From Trichoplax sp. H2 (Eukaryota; Placozoa; Uniplacotomia; Trichoplacea): DNA of 64,000 nucleotides. The first letter of the stretch is position 1. Every line of letters starts with the position of its first letter. Below the pieces are notes generated by a model, which made no database searches, was not told the DNA's origin, and was given only the letters and a program-made list of their open reading frames with translations. The translations under genes and the position numbers were made by a program. The DNA lies in assembly GCA_003344405.1 (NCBI GenBank), contig NOWV01000058.1, positions 124,001 to 188,000 on the forward strand, written 5' to 3'. This document shows, in pieces, positions 24,916 through 38,000 of the stretch.

Positions 24916-26585
24916 ATGCAGTACTTTTATTAGAGGTTTTATCGTGGATCCTTGTTTCACGTTACAGGCACTCCTATTGACAGTCTACTGTCTAGTAGTT
25001 GCTGATTTTTTATTTTTTGGTAGTAGTCCTTGATCATGGCTAATCTTTTCGTTAACTTTCTGTACCGCAATTATGAATATCAACATTAGGTTAGAAAGCG
25101 GTAAAATGTCCTCTAGGGTACAACAATTTTCCCTTGTAGAGGTGTTAATTTTTACCTATCGATAATCCAATCTTGACTGATGATGATGACAAATGGTTAT
25201 CAACTATCAAGCAAAACACCTTGTGATTTGCAACCATGTTGCCATATGTATTGTACTGAGCAAAGCCATAATGTTTAATGAATTTATCCAATCGATCAAG
25301 CATCGTCCATTTGAATGGATCGTTTAAGCAATTTGATCTTCAACAATAGTATCAGACTCATTAATAATAATACTCTACAGTATATCGACGTCATGATCAC
25401 CTGTATCTTAACTGGTTATTTCCAGCGTAGTCCTTGCTACAGAGGCAAACATGGCCAACATTCCTGCGTTACGCAGCACAAGTTTCGTTAATTACTGAGA
25501 AAGTAAAAAATCGATTTATTATCGATTTTATTCTTTTGAATATATAATGTCTAGGTAAATTGCATTGTTTCGAGTAACTGAGCATAAACAAGCATGCAAA
25601 TAAAGTAAAAATAGTCGAGTCATGTTGAATGAGATTGGTACTGGTACAGACATCTTCAGCGAGAATTTCAAGTGATCATTTTTTATTTCAACTGATGATC
25701 TAACGTTATCAATATTGAAATCCAACTACTCTCTTCACTTATTTTCGTATTAGTTCATTATTACACCACATGGATCTTTTACATTTCGATATTTCAAGTT
25801 GTTGGGCTGCTGTATCGTCCATTTTGGATTGTATTGTGCAATCCTATTAAGGTTAATGTAATCGATACTTTCTAGCGTACGATATTCCCGAGGATGGAAA
25901 CAAATCATCGCTCAAAATATATTTTTAAAGTAAACGATTGAAAGAATGACATACAAGTACAATCTATTTATTTTACTTATTTTACTACAGCACTGCACTG
26001 TATGATGAGATATTGATAAAAATGAATGGAAAGTCAAATTAAGTTTCTGGAGATGGTAATATACTGTAATTACCAAGAAAATGATCCGATCACGTTATAA
26101 TTTAGTAATAATAACATACATGTTAGTTTTGAAGGAAAGATGGGCAAAAAATAACGCAATAAAACAGTGAAAATACTTATGGATAGGGTCATTGGTTTGT
26201 TCATTATTATCATCTTCCGTTTAGGATAAAATGCAAACAGGAGATTGTATAGTACACACGTACAGTAGTTGGAATTGGCTAGTTTCATAACATTTGGTCT
26301 ATTGAAATTGAAGTAATATACTAGTAGATATTGGTTGATATTATTATGATGGGCTACAGACAAGTTGATCTATTAAGACGAACAGATCATTACTTTACAC
26401 TGTTATCCAGTAGCCTGTACTTATCACATCCAAGAGAATTGGTCAAATATTGATTGATTCATCATTATAATTACAGTTTTTCTAGTTTGAAAAGGGAAAA
26501 ACTATTTTCATTTCCTGTAGCCTGAGATAGTAATCGACTAAGCCAAGCGAGTTTATTCATGTTTTCCCTATTCTGCTTGCCTTCA

Positions 26586-27098
26586 TTACGATAAACGATT
26601 GTATCCAGCATCCTCTTCATCTTTCAGTAGGCCATACTTTCGACGAATATCATCTCGCTTGGCTTGGCGTTCAACTTTACGTTGTTCATTTCGAGTGCGA
26701 CGGCTCTCGATTTCAGCCAGATGACGTTGTTCTTCTTTCAGATACTTTTTCTTATTCTTCCGACAACAACAACAATAAATAGTACACGAAATGGCAATAA
26801 TCAAGACACCAGCGCTACTTGAAATAGCAATAATCAAGACAGTGGTAGAGAATAAGCATTGGCCTTGAAATGCATCCGCTTTAGGACATTCCGAATCTGG
26901 AGGGATAAAATGTTGAAAGGTTGGATTATAATACCAACATACATCCGTTTTACTGCAATAGTAGCAATGCTTGATGGCAACACAGTCACCACAGGTATTA
27001 TTATGCGGGAAACAGTCGGCCTTGGATGGTTTTGTAGATTTACCCTGGATAGGTAGTAAACTGCAAGCGAGTAAAACGATCCCAACTAGTCGCCACAT
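26586..27098 (-). CDS. PTTG1IP-like type I membrane protein, paralogue 3
   Basis: Intronless frame of 170 residues, the most typical family member here. A signal peptide (MWRLVGIVLLACSLLPIQG) is followed by Cys 29, 36, 39, 45, 48, 54, 71 and 81 (spacing 7-3-6-3-6-17-10), a membrane helix ~86-108 and CCCC at 109-112. The charged helix KEEQRHLAEIESRRTRNEQR leads to DIRRKYGLLKDEED, matching the conserved end of the vertebrate PTTG1IP tail. YNRL near the C-terminus may act as a YxxPhi endocytic signal, like the tyrosine signal of the human protein. The other frames open here on both strands are shadows of this gene. The 5' flank at 27.12-27.2 kb is a CT-rich tract. Confidence 0.9.
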   Translation of the reverse strand: MWRLVGIVLLACSLLPIQGKSTKPSKADCFPHNNTCGDCVAIKHCYYCSKTDVCWYYNPTFQHFIPPDSECPKADAFQGQCLFSTTVLIIAISSSAGVLIIAISCTIYCCCCRKNKKKYLKEEQRHLAEIESRRTRNEQRKVERQAKRDDIRRKYGLLKDEEDAGYNRLS

Positions 27099-27254
27099 AC
27101 TGTACTGTTATCAATAGCAATCTGAACTGTAGAATAAATCTTCTTTCCTTCCTTTCTTTCCTACTTTCTTTGCTTTCTTTCTTGTTCTTGTTGCCTTTTC
27201 CCCTTTCCAAGTGATCGTCAAGAAAGAATATCAAGCAGAAAGGTGTTGAGTCTT

Positions 27255-27375
27255 AAATACTGTCCAGTACAGTACATTAGCTGCAGTACTGGATTGTTAT
27301 GCAGGGATGACTCAAGCAATACTGTACTGTACAGTGTACAGTGTACAGTGTACAGTATACAGTACTGTACTCTTG
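27255..27375. repeat. TACTGTAC/GTACAGTGTACAG-rich tract
   Basis: ACAGTACATTAGCTGCAGTAC and then a run of GTACAGT/GTACTGT words (27320-27372) form near-palindromes, as in the 14.2-14.7 kb and 55.87-55.93 kb tracts. Confidence 0.75.
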
Positions 27376-27404
27376 ATGAACCAGGTCGGAAAGGGAATTG
27401 CGTC

Positions 27405-27653
27405 ATTTAGCAAAATGGCCGTTTTTGAAAGACTTTTTCCTTCCGTTTGCTTTCGCTTTCTCTTACTATAATCTCGGGGATTACTGTTTATGAACGAGGT
27501 CGGATGCGAAATCTGTCCTTTTGCAGAATGGCTGACTATTTTGCAAAATGACTATACAGCATGGCATTTTGCAAACTACCCGTTTTTGAAAGGCTTTTTC
27601 CGTCCGTTTGCCTTCGCTTTCTCTTACTATAATCTCGGGGATTACTGTATATG
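27405..27653. repeat. Direct repeat, two copies about 161 bp apart
   Basis: GTTTTTGAAAGACTTTTTCC ... CGCTTTCTCTTACTATAATC ... TCGGGGATTACTGT at 27405-27492 and again at 27566-27653, with a few substitutions. Both copies are preceded by TTTTGCAAA/TTAGCAAAATGGC sequence. Confidence 0.85.
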
Positions 27654-28170
27654 GTAAGAGAAAGAGACGGTGGAAAGAATAAGGTAGAAATAAGGCAACA
27701 TTATTTTAGTTGAGTAGTCCCTAACTGCTGTCAATCGCCGGTAGATTTGCAGTAGATTGAGTAGTCCATGTATAGTACTGAAGGGCAGAGACTACAAAGT
27801 CCATGGAATAGAGGGTAGATTTTCAATGTCATTCACCATCACACTAGTGTATCCTCCTAGTAGACTATCCTAATCGTTATGCCATTTCTGTGAGCCAATC
27901 TTCGTCGGCATATGAACATACCATAAATACTGATACCATTGCTATGAGTGTATTTTGATAGACTATCCCATGACTGATGTCCTTGATATTCGTGGATTCT
28001 CATAGACTATCGCGTTACTTACTCGCATCTTATTTATACCAGTGGGTCCTCATAGACTATTGACTTCATGGGGATCGACCATAATAACTACAAGAGTCCA
28101 TTTCCTTTTATAGAAAGACATTATTGTTAGGATCCTCCTTAGGAAATTCAACGGTATATCTATCATTCAT

Positions 28171-28338
28171 ATGGTCACAGTGATTAAAGTGCGAAAACGA
28201 AAAGCGACAGCCACTCGGGCCTCGCTAGTCTCGCAATCATCCGTTGAAATCCAGGAAAGAAAAGCTTTAAAACTGGCCTTCTTTCTCCGGCACGAAATTG
28301 AGTTCAGTGACATGATACTGGACAAGCAACATTACTAG
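28171..28338 (+). CDS. Small ORF or exon, 55 codons, unrecognised
   Basis: ATG at 28171 opens a 55-residue frame with a basic start (IKVRKRKATATRASL) and a helical, charged end (ERKALKLAFFLRHEIEFSDM). GC content and amino-acid mix are clearly more protein-like than the surrounding AT-rich DNA. It could be a small protein, a terminal exon, or the end of a degraded element. I recognise no family. It lies 255 bp upstream of the two-exon gene at 28593 on the same strand, in a different sequence context. Confidence 0.35.
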   Translation: MVTVIKVRKRKATATRASLVSQSSVEIQERKALKLAFFLRHEIEFSDMILDKQHY

Positions 28339-28592
28339 TTCAACTAGGATAGTTGTCTTAATTAAAATAGAATGCCTTTAGCATTGAGGATACTAGAATG
28401 GATAATATGTTGTTCTTGTATGCTGCTAAGATAGTGCCTACTGAAAATTCAATATACCGTAAAATGACAGGATGAAATTGCTTTAGCATTGATTGAATTA
28501 TGTCTGGCTATAGGCAACAGTTACTTCATTCCTCTGAATAGATCATACAGCTCTTAATCATTCGCTTTTCAATACAATAATGTACATCAATT

Positions 28593-29206
28593 ATGTCGAT
28601 AGTAAAAAGCTTTGCCGATGATTCGCATATTGCAGGTTACAGTATTCCAAACCAATCTCGATTTGAAGGATTAAATGATTTTGGTAAGCTATTACTATTG
28701 CTTACTTGTAATACCACCGATATCTTAACTTTAACTACCGGTATAATAAAGATATATCCTTTAGTCTAACTACAAATGTAGTCAACACGAATGGATGATA
28801 ATTTCAGGAAAGATGCAAAAGGTGATAAACATTTAATACCGGAAATAGCTATGCATCCAATGAATACAGCTAAAGATCTAATAACGAGTGCATACAGTAA
28901 AATATATAAAGATATTCATGGATCTCCTTCACCGAGAGAGGTTCTCATCTTATCACATACTCCAAAATCGACGAGATACGATAAAAAAAAGATAAACGTA
29001 GTTTTCTGAATAATTATGATCTGCATCGAATACGACTATCGCGAGATAAACTTAGAGTAGACTGGAATTCTATGAAGATAAATCAGAATGCCTTACGAGC
29101 AAGATACGACAGCATTCAAAACAGCGGAGTTATTGGAATGAGTTATGCGTATGATATGGATGAAGATCACAACCTTTTTGTGGCATCAAAGATGATTTTA
29201 TACTAG
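28593..29206 (+). pseudogene. Two-exon unrecognised gene with a homopolymer frameshift
   Basis: Exon 1 at 28593-28683 reads MSIVKSFADDSHIAGYSIPN, then QSRFEGLNDF, to a GTAAGC donor in phase 1. An acceptor after 28812 restores frame into AKGDKHLIPEIAMHP, then SPREVLILSHTPKSTRYD. At a run of eight A's (28983-28990) the frame ends a few codons later. A protein-like continuation (LHRIRLSRDKLRVDWNSMKI, then DSIQNSGVIGMSYAYDMDED) runs in another frame to the stop at 29204-29206. One base in the A-run separates the two halves. This is either a sequencing or assembly error in a homopolymer or a genuine lesion. Total coding length would be about 160 codons. I do not recognise the family and assign no function. 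Confidence 0.45.
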
Positions 29207-32200
29207 TGCAAATAAACGCATTGGCATTTGCAGTTAATAGAATTATGAAGTTTGCGATACATAGATAAAATTAAATATTCAAACAATATCTATATCATCA
29301 ATCTAAAGATAGACAGAACAAGAAATGCTATAATTAATTAAATTTTATAAATGAATGCAATCCTATGAACGAATAAGAAAAATCGAGTAAACAATTCAAA
29401 TTTTTATCTAAAAGTTTGCATTATTACTCTTATAAAATAAATTATTTAACTGACAATTTTTCCAGTTGATGGAGAAAAAAATTCGTTACTCTAGCATTGA
29501 ATAATTACCAAGTATATGTTTATTTGTAGAATACGTTGCATCTTAAAAGAGTCATTCGGGTTAGGGTTATCTAGTCACTTTTAGTCGAACAAGCAGTTTA
29601 TAATTGTTTTCACAAGATAAATCAATCGATCAAGGCTAGATTGACAATTGTAATATCGACAAGAAAGGGACGTATAATCACAAACTGATGTGGCTACAAC
29701 TATATCACTGCATGGAAACCATAATAGAAAGCTAGAATAGCAGTAATGCTTCAATGTCTAGCTTGTTAATTTAACATATCTTCTTTTTCTGTCTTACAGT
29801 ATCGTATTCCCCCCCCCAACACCGCATAATAGAGATTCACCATGGATAATAAATATAATCGATACTTTATACCTATCACTGAGCCATACTAAGTCTATAC
29901 ATATTGTACAGCTGTAGTGCTACTTGAATGATTTTATTGAGTTTTAAAGACTCACTAATATGAGCTAGCAAATGGTAGACTCTATCTGAATACAGATTTA
30001 ACCTTATCATCCTATTTCTGAAATCCATCGCGATCATGTTGTTGTAATACTGACATTATTACTACTAGTCAACTACCCGTTGGAATGAACGGGAACCTAT
30101 ACTACACAAAACACATTACACTCAAATAAAATTCAGAGCTAGGCTATCATACTACGTATGAATTCCTTCTTAGTGTGAAATAGCTAGCTTACAATTTTAT
30201 GTAGTTATTATATGACAACGTAGTAAGAAATACTAAAAGTGTAATCAAATTTTTAAAGCATATTATCTAACATGGTTAGAATCATTTAACAAACTTCTAA
30301 ATTTATCAATATCCAACCTAAGCAACTTTTGATATGAAGGTAAAGTTGCATTTCTTAATTATAGATAGTATAGGGTAACGTCGTAGATACAACTAAAAGA
30401 ACCCATATCAAGAAACTACCTTTCAATAAATAGAGGAGATAGCATAGCAGCTTGAGAAAAAATATGAGATTTCAACTACGGAAGTACAATGACTTTATTC
30501 ATCAGCTTAATAACACCAATCTAGCTAACAAAAATTCGAATTGTTTTTATTCACTGTGTAACTTTCGTGTACAATGGTGTAATAGTTACACCTAGAATTA
30601 AAATGAAATATAACCCAATAATCAATAATAAAGCGACCAATTAACTGATACAATTGCATCAGAGACATGTCTAGCACAAGATAGACAAATATGCGTATCC
30701 ATATTAATTAAGCGATAGCAGACTGATAGCTAAATGCTAGCCGGAATTACTTAAAGCGTTAGTATACTTCCAATAACATAAGATAGTATTTATATCAATA
30801 CTAAACGTAGAGAGATTTTAAGACAAAGTTGGACTATTTAGTCAGCTACAGTATCCATTCTAATCAAGCTATGCCCCTACTGCATGGCATTGAAGACTAA
30901 TATCAACAAATCATTAACATAATGTAGGAATGAATCAGCCAATGTTTAATAAACGTTTTGTGGATGCATCAGGTTAATTAACGTAACAATTGCATTTCCA
31001 AAATAATGACTGTTTATGGTAATAAAGTCATAATAATGTCAACTTGATTAATGAGATTAAGGTTATAATCGTTTAATACTTTTGATTAACCAATTAAATT
31101 ATTTTCCGTAGTCCTAACTTAATCTACGTAGAAGAAAAAATTTTATAAAGTGAATGCCAATTCAGGATTTTAAGCGGTTTCAATTAGATCTATTTTTCTG
31201 ATTATAATTATACATGATTTAACAATATTGATGATAATAAAGGTAAAGTAGTATGAGCTTGAAGTTAATATGGATAGTTATCAATGCAATAGTAATGATG
31301 TTTGAAATGAAAACATAATGGACGAGTACTAACGGATCGGTAAATGATAAAAGGACCTAATTAGCAATATTTGCAATAGCAGCGAAGAACTATAGCCTGT
31401 TGTTATTATCTATTATTTTTTACGTATCAACAGCGGCATGTGCTTCTAGTTTACCACATAAAACAAAATTCTATTTAACAACTTGGAAAAAAATAATTTT
31501 AATGTCTAGAAATTTCAATTTTACAAGTAACTCCATCTGTTGACTATAGAAGCATCAATAACGGCTTGAAATAAGAGTAATGACCGAAATGCTTTAGATT
31601 AATAGGAGTTACAATATACAGCGTAACAAGTGATATTAGCCCTGGAAAGATCATTTTTTTCAAAATATAACGGAAATACGTCACTACAATAGCGTATCCA
31701 AAGTGATATATACGATACAAGTAATTAGATATCCATCATGCTGAAATAAGTGCATCCATGAGCATTTTATCCTGTTTCTTTAAGCCAAGATTATAGCAAA
31801 CGATAAGCAATCTTGTTAATATAGTTTTCATGTATTTTGAGCGTAAAGCGAGAGATATCAATAGATAAAAATGCATGGAAAGAACATGGACTACATTATA
31901 CTTATTCGATGTAATCTTATATCCTAACGTTACGCTTAAAAATAAACTTAACTCCATCCTAGCGATACTAATATGAACATCTTTGCAAAAGACAAGTATA
32001 AAAAAGGAATTTGACTTACTAAATTATCTTAATTTTTGTGCATGTTACATTTACTTTACAATTTTGGATTAAGTTATGTTACGATGGCCGATGCATTAGT
32101 TATAAATTAAGAATGGAATAAAGAAATAGAATAAATTATTTCTAAATTCCTGTATTTCAAGCTATAATAAAAATACAAAATCAAGCTGTTGACAAAGGAA

Positions 32201-32829
32201 AATCTTAGAGTAATCGGATTTAAATACTTTTACCGCAACGGCATATTTTTCTATCTTTTTTTACTACGTATCCGTTATGATTCATATGTAATATCAATCA
32301 TCAATTAATTTTTTCGTTACTGAAGCATTCATAACATGACAATAATATTTCATTTACAGAAAGTACACATCTTAATCCTTTGAGTCATGAATTATTGATA
32401 TATGAATTACATGCGACTGCTGTAAGCTATATTACTTATGAATTACTCAAGGAATTATGATCAAAACTCTTACATCAAAGCATGATAAGTTTTATCAAAC
32501 ATTACTATATATAAGTCTAGTATCATGATTAATATTAATCGATACAGATGTAATATCTACGCTTTGAAGCAGATAAAAAAACTAGCAACATGTTGATTTA
32601 AGGTTTATAGTATGCAGGTTAAATTATATGATTTTTTCAGTATGAAAGATTGCCACAGTTACTTCATAATTAACTTTAAGGCAGGATCATCTACCCAACG
32701 AAGAAAAACTAATCTATATACTGTACAATTCTGATCTTCATGCAATGTCCTTGAGAATAAAGGAGGAAATAAAATTTTCTTGTACATACAAGTAGATGAT
32801 GAAATCCTATTCTACCTAGAGAACCATTC
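29207..32829. other. AT-rich intergenic stretch
   Basis: No supported gene. A C-homopolymer near 29810 and short non-coding frames (for example 31736-31957, minus) were noted. The end next to 32829 is the 3' flank of PTTG1IP-like paralogue 4. Confidence 0.4.
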
Positions 32830-33450
32830 TTAATGTTTGCATGATTGTCGACGATCTTTAGTTAATCCATATTTTTGACGTATTGTAGATCGCATCTCCT
32901 CACGATATTTCCTTTGCCGATCTTGTCTTTCTTTTTTCTTCTCAAATTCGAAAAGAAGAGACTCATTATCGCGTTTCAGACTTAACTTTTGCCGCCGTTT
33001 AATGCAATAACATCCTACACAGGTGATAATAGCAACCACTAAAACAACAGATGAGCCCATAGCGATAAAGATAATTGTTGCTTCAGATATCAAACATTGA
33101 TAAATATAAACGCTGCCTTTGGTACATTGCTCTCTAGCATTCACTAGAGACTGCCGATTGGAATGACGATATCGTTCACATACTTGAGATTGGCCGCAGT
33201 AGAAGCAATAACTGATTCTGAGACAATCATGACAATTTCCGTTGTAGAGATAACAATTAACATGATCATCTCCAGTTTCTACTGAAGAATTTTTCTTGGT
33301 TAACTCCATCATTTTTTCATCAAGCCCTTCATTCAGTTGTTCATCAATTGCACTCGACTTTAGTGATAGTGAGCTAATAACCAGTACCATAAAAATGATT
33401 AACTTTAATATTGATTGATTCAGATGAAAACCTTCCATCTTTATTTCCAA
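32830..33450 (-). CDS. PTTG1IP-like type I membrane protein, paralogue 4
   Basis: Intronless frame of 206 residues, the longest of the four. A hydrophobic segment at ~15-30 acts as signal peptide. Compared with its paralogues an acidic stretch of about 30 residues (EQLNEGLDEKMMELTKKNSS) is inserted before the cysteine module. Cys 66, 73, 76, 82, 85, 91, 109 and 119 keep the family spacing (7-3-6-3-6-18-10). A membrane helix spans ~124-146 and is followed by CVGCYC instead of CCCC. The charged tail ends with STIRQKYGLTKDRRQSCKH. Two ATGs lie close together (residues 1 and 5), and either could start the protein because both precede the signal peptide. The function is inferred only from family membership. 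Confidence 0.85.
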   Translation of the reverse strand: MEIKMEGFHLNQSILKLIIFMVLVISSLSLKSSAIDEQLNEGLDEKMMELTKKNSSVETGDDHVNCYLYNGNCHDCLRISYCFYCGQSQVCERYRHSNRQSLVNAREQCTKGSVYIYQCLISEATIIFIAMGSSVVLVVAIITCVGCYCIKRRQKLSLKRDNESLLFEFEKKKERQDRQRKYREEMRSTIRQKYGLTKDRRQSCKH

Positions 33451-35045
33451 TCACAAAAATGGATGCTAAATCAGTTGTAGCTTCCTGGGTGATGAGGTAA
33501 TAATGACAATCAACATAAAATTATATTCTATTAATAAAAAAGATAATGATGATCAAGTTTTATCATGTTTACTTTGAAAAAATAATATTAAACGATAGCA
33601 AAGGGTAATCGGACAATAGGTTATATATAAATATCAGTAGTTCAAATCATTCTTGATCATGTGATTTAGAAGAGCTTCCTCAATTATAATTTATGCGGTA
33701 TCCTTATCGTACAGTCAGAAGGAAAATTATCATTTGCATGGCAGATAGATTCAAATCATCAGTTCGTTATTTCATAGCGAATGTACTTTGAAAACTATAC
33801 TATTACCAACAGGCGATATCCTTCTCACTTGCTCTGAAGTTTACTTGATATTAAGTCAAGCTCGAATAAAATACTTGCAAAGCGATTCATTTATTTTTTT
33901 AATAAAATTTGATGAAGAATAATGTTGCAATTTACTACTACACAAGAGCTCCAATCATATTAGAGCACAGGGAAATAACATACTAGACTACAGAATACGT
34001 AATATTGTAGTCGGTGATAATTGCATCCTAGTATAAGCACAGTTTAGATGCGATATTATCAGTATGATAAATGAGGATAATTTAGGATGGTGAATAGTGT
34101 AATTAAGTAAGCAATCATAAGCATCTTAACTCTGTCAGTAGAAGACGCAAAGACAAATAGGCCATTTAAATATCATACAAATAGACTGTAAATGAAAGTG
34201 ATCTAATATATCAGCAGATCTATAGTCGCAACGTACTGCTATAATTTGATAATTCATGCAACAATAATTTTAGTACTTATAGTCGCTTCCATAGCAGTAA
34301 TCAAAGATCCCTCATAAGAGTCACAGTGATACGCGTGCATGTTTTAGTACTTAATTATGTACTTATCAATAGTTATAATTAGATATCGACAGTAATACTG
34401 TATATAGCGGTGCCAAAATAATCAGTTACCTTTATCACAGAACCAGGTTAAATAGGATATCAATAAATATGCTCATAGGACAGAGATTTATTTCCCATAG
34501 GAAATCAAGAATATGTACGGCATTAAGATATCAAAACTTAAAGCTTAATGTGTATACCTGTATCTTTAAGTGTCAAGAATAGCCGATCTCAAAGCTGACA
34601 AAAATTGAAATAATTACGTTAAAGTTATGTTATTGGGATGCACAATAATAGAAAGCAATCAGTATAACGTAATAGGTGCATTTCAATGAATAAAAGTTAA
34701 AGACCATTCAGCGTTACTTCCGGCTGATTGCGTTCAAGGAACTATCAATGCAATAGCAAATTCTCACTTTGCTTTACAATACACGTATGTATACAGTATA
34801 GAATTTCATTTAGTAAAGTAAGTACTCATATAAAATTTGATTACAGAATAGATAAATATGCGTTAGGCCATCTGCAATTTAGGTTAAAATTCTTTAGATA
34901 TAAATAATTTATTTTTAAAATCAAGAATCACATGTAAGATTGTTCATATAATCAATGGATGTAACTTTTTATCGTGCTCTACTATCATACAATAGTACTA
35001 ATACGTAGCATTAAATAGATCATAAAATCGAGCAAATAATGTTTT
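33451..35045. other. Intergenic; left edge of a tandem duplication
   Basis: No gene. From about 34175 the sequence matches 42093 onward, so the right part is the downstream flank of the duplicated SLC38A9-like unit. Confidence 0.5.
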
Positions 35046-38000
35046 TTAGTTTATAATAAACTGTGCAATGCAATTTGCAACGCCAAATAATATAAGGTAT
35101 ATATATGATAGAACGCTGATAACAGTTAAACGATTTTCTTTCTTCCGTATTGCAAACTGCACAGCGCAGGGTAAAAGTAGACAATAAAATAAGCCACCAC
35201 ATGCGCCAACAAACCTATGCAGAAATTAAATGAAATAAAAGATTACCAGCTCTGTTTGCCTATTCATAACGAGCGACAAGTTGTGCTTTCTTAGGAAAGA
35301 ATGTACGGTATGGAGTAAGATACTAAGTAGTAGTATTACATTGTGCAGTGAAATTATACTAACCTTAATATAGTTCCAACATTAGGAAAAAACATCGCAC
35401 CAAGAACGCATATCGTGGTTACCATAATATTAAATATAAGAACATGTTTCCAACTAAAAATTCAATAAATAGTCATTAAATTTATTCCCTTGTTGAAAAA
35501 AGATAAAATAGATAAAGTTAATACAATAGTACAGTATATTACCTTGGATATTTCTCTCCATAGAGAGTACTCATGATTTTAATACGAGCAGCAAATGCTA
35601 TAATTGGATAAGTAACAATATTCTGGATCAATAAAGTTAATCTACCAAGAAACGACATTATATCGTCGGGTCCAAAATTATCCAGGAAAACCTATAACAA
35701 TTTCAATGTAATACTTAAATCTCCCAAATAAACGCTATTCTAATTTATAACAAATTGTAAAGCTATCAAAATATTGAACAAATTCGTTACACTTACAGAC
35801 TGAATACATTGTACAGATAACGGAAACTTAATAAAAAATAACATTCCGACCAGTAGGTACGTCGCACAGCTACATCCATACGCGATTGTTAGATCTCTAA
35901 CCTATTATCACAATCGTAATTTGCAAAGGTTAATCACGAATGCAGCTATTTCGGCAACGTCAGTTCGTAAACTCGTAATTGATATACTCCTATTTACAGT
36001 ATTTTGGGGATTACGATTGCACTGAGTTATGGGCAAGAGAATGCCGTGGGTAGAAAACGCATTAGAAACTACACCAGTCACGATCGGAAAAGTTGGTAAA
36101 GCTACTAAAAATAGAAATAATAGGCTACATTATCATCAGAGCGCAATACAGTAGTCGTAAAAAATAATAATGACTAATCCATATAAGTAATATATTTATT
36201 GCATCCAGTATTGACTACATTCTGAGCTTACATCGTATTATAAACACACTAATAGTAGATTTTCAATTATTGATATAATATAAATAGTAGAGGTCAGTAA
36301 TAAGAGAAATTAATAATAGAAAATTTATATATATCTATAGTATACATTCGAAATTCGTATCATCGGTTGATGTCCAGAAACTGCTCTTGATAATGACGAA
36401 AATTATCATATAGACAGATGAAAGTATACCTATAAATCAAACAATTACAGAGACATTGTTATTGTAAAAGTATTTATCGTATTTTGCTCTAAGGAAGTTA
36501 TCTACTACAATCTCTTATAAAACTTGATGTGGATTAGTTGATACTTTACAGCATAATAAAAAATTGTTTTATCTTATTATAAAACAATTATTATTTAATA
36601 ATAAATAACGATTAATGCTTAGTAGTATACAGTATATTAATTGCTTGCTAACTTAATTCTTAAAATTATCTATGCGAAATTGTAGATATAACAGCCATCG
36701 ATTACGTTTCTTATAGAATTAGTAGCCGACATGAAATGAGTATCTAAACGTGCACTCTGCATTATTTAGTATTAATGAGTTCGTATTTTAACTCTGGTTA
36801 TACATCGAATATTTTCTTATAATTAGTAATCAAATAGCATATAGTTAAGCTACTTACCTATTGAACTTAATTTATTGAAAACTACAGGCGATTGAAGATT
36901 CATTAATGGAAACAGAATTACTATTAAATATAATGGAACGGTCTGTGTTTGATTCCAATATTGATCAAATAACCAATTGTCACCGGTTTCTGTCCAATTA
37001 CTTCCAAAATTGCTATCATTGACAATCCCAACCGCAGGACATACAACTTCTGTTATTTTATTAAATAAAAGAGTCCAACTTTTATTTATATCGTAATTAT
37101 AACCATTTTACATTAACAGTGGCTTATCAATTTTGTATTTGTTATAAGAATACTATACTTAAATAAATTATAATACATAATACTGCTTACTTCACGACAT
37201 CATAGCTAGTACGTTTTAGTAATCTGTTATTACTTTAAATTTATAGAAGCTATACAATTATAAATTATATTTCCAATAGATATGAAAAAGTACTTACCAT
37301 TCATGTTAACAGAATTGCTAGAATTGTCGTGGATATTTCTAATTATTTGATCTTAGTCAGGAGATAATAGTTACTGTTATTATTAGTTTTATTACTTCAT
37401 TTATTTTATATTAATTTCTATTATACTATTGAGCTCGAAATAATCTAAATACATTAAGGTATATTTATTGGGATACATGACTACTCAAATGTTGTAAAGA
37501 GGACACGAGCTCTACAAATTCCATGCATTGCCATACGAAATAATTTGATTAAAGCATGAAACAAGTATGCTACTAAGTAAGTGACAGTTTTATAACTATT
37601 TATGTTAACCCTTATGAGCAATATCGATAGTATACCAATGCTACGTAAGGTTACTTGTAATAATAGTATACCTCGTATAAAGTATACTGTTGTATACAAA
37701 AAATTACTAGCCAAAATCCAATATATGAGACAAGCGCCAATTAAAACAATTGAAATGATTAAACAACTGATTTTTTCCCCGATCGGACCAAGGAAATATC
37801 TTATAACATCGTTGAAGTCTTTATATCCTTCATTGCTCTCTGTGTGATTGAATTTAACAATGTAGACTTGAATTGAGATCAAATCATTTTATACCATACA
37901 GAATGATAGAACAAAGTAATATCGGATAATCAAGTTGAACTAAAATTGATACAAAGTTTTAAATAGCACTGAAGGAGAAAGATTAAAAGATCGCTGTTCA

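Larger units (their letters stand above)
19360..26585. other. Gene-poor AT-rich stretch of 7 kb
   Basis: No convincing gene. Features inside are a possible short exon at 22051-22126 and a two-copy 183 bp repeat at 24.5-24.9 kb. Short frames (22767-23006, 25528-25725, 26070-26363) lack family signals. Confidence 0.4.

Noticed and set aside
26834-27234. Overlapping frames on both strands around PTTG1IP-like paralogue 3
   Set aside because: Alternative-frame shadows of the 26586-27098 gene and of its CT-rich 5' flank.
29555-29575. GGGTTAGGGTTA telomere-like hexamers
   Set aside because: Barely two units, isolated in AT-rich DNA. Not a telomeric tract.
35020-35202. 60-codon minus frame ending the copy A region (twin 42923-43117)
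   Set aside because: Off-frame reading of the last SLC38A9-like exon. The correct frame gives a transmembrane C-terminus matching the family.
37602-37847. 81-codon plus frame (and its twin at 45604-45831)
   Set aside because: Antisense shadow of SLC38A9-like exon 4. Its conservation between the two copies comes from the real gene on the other strand.
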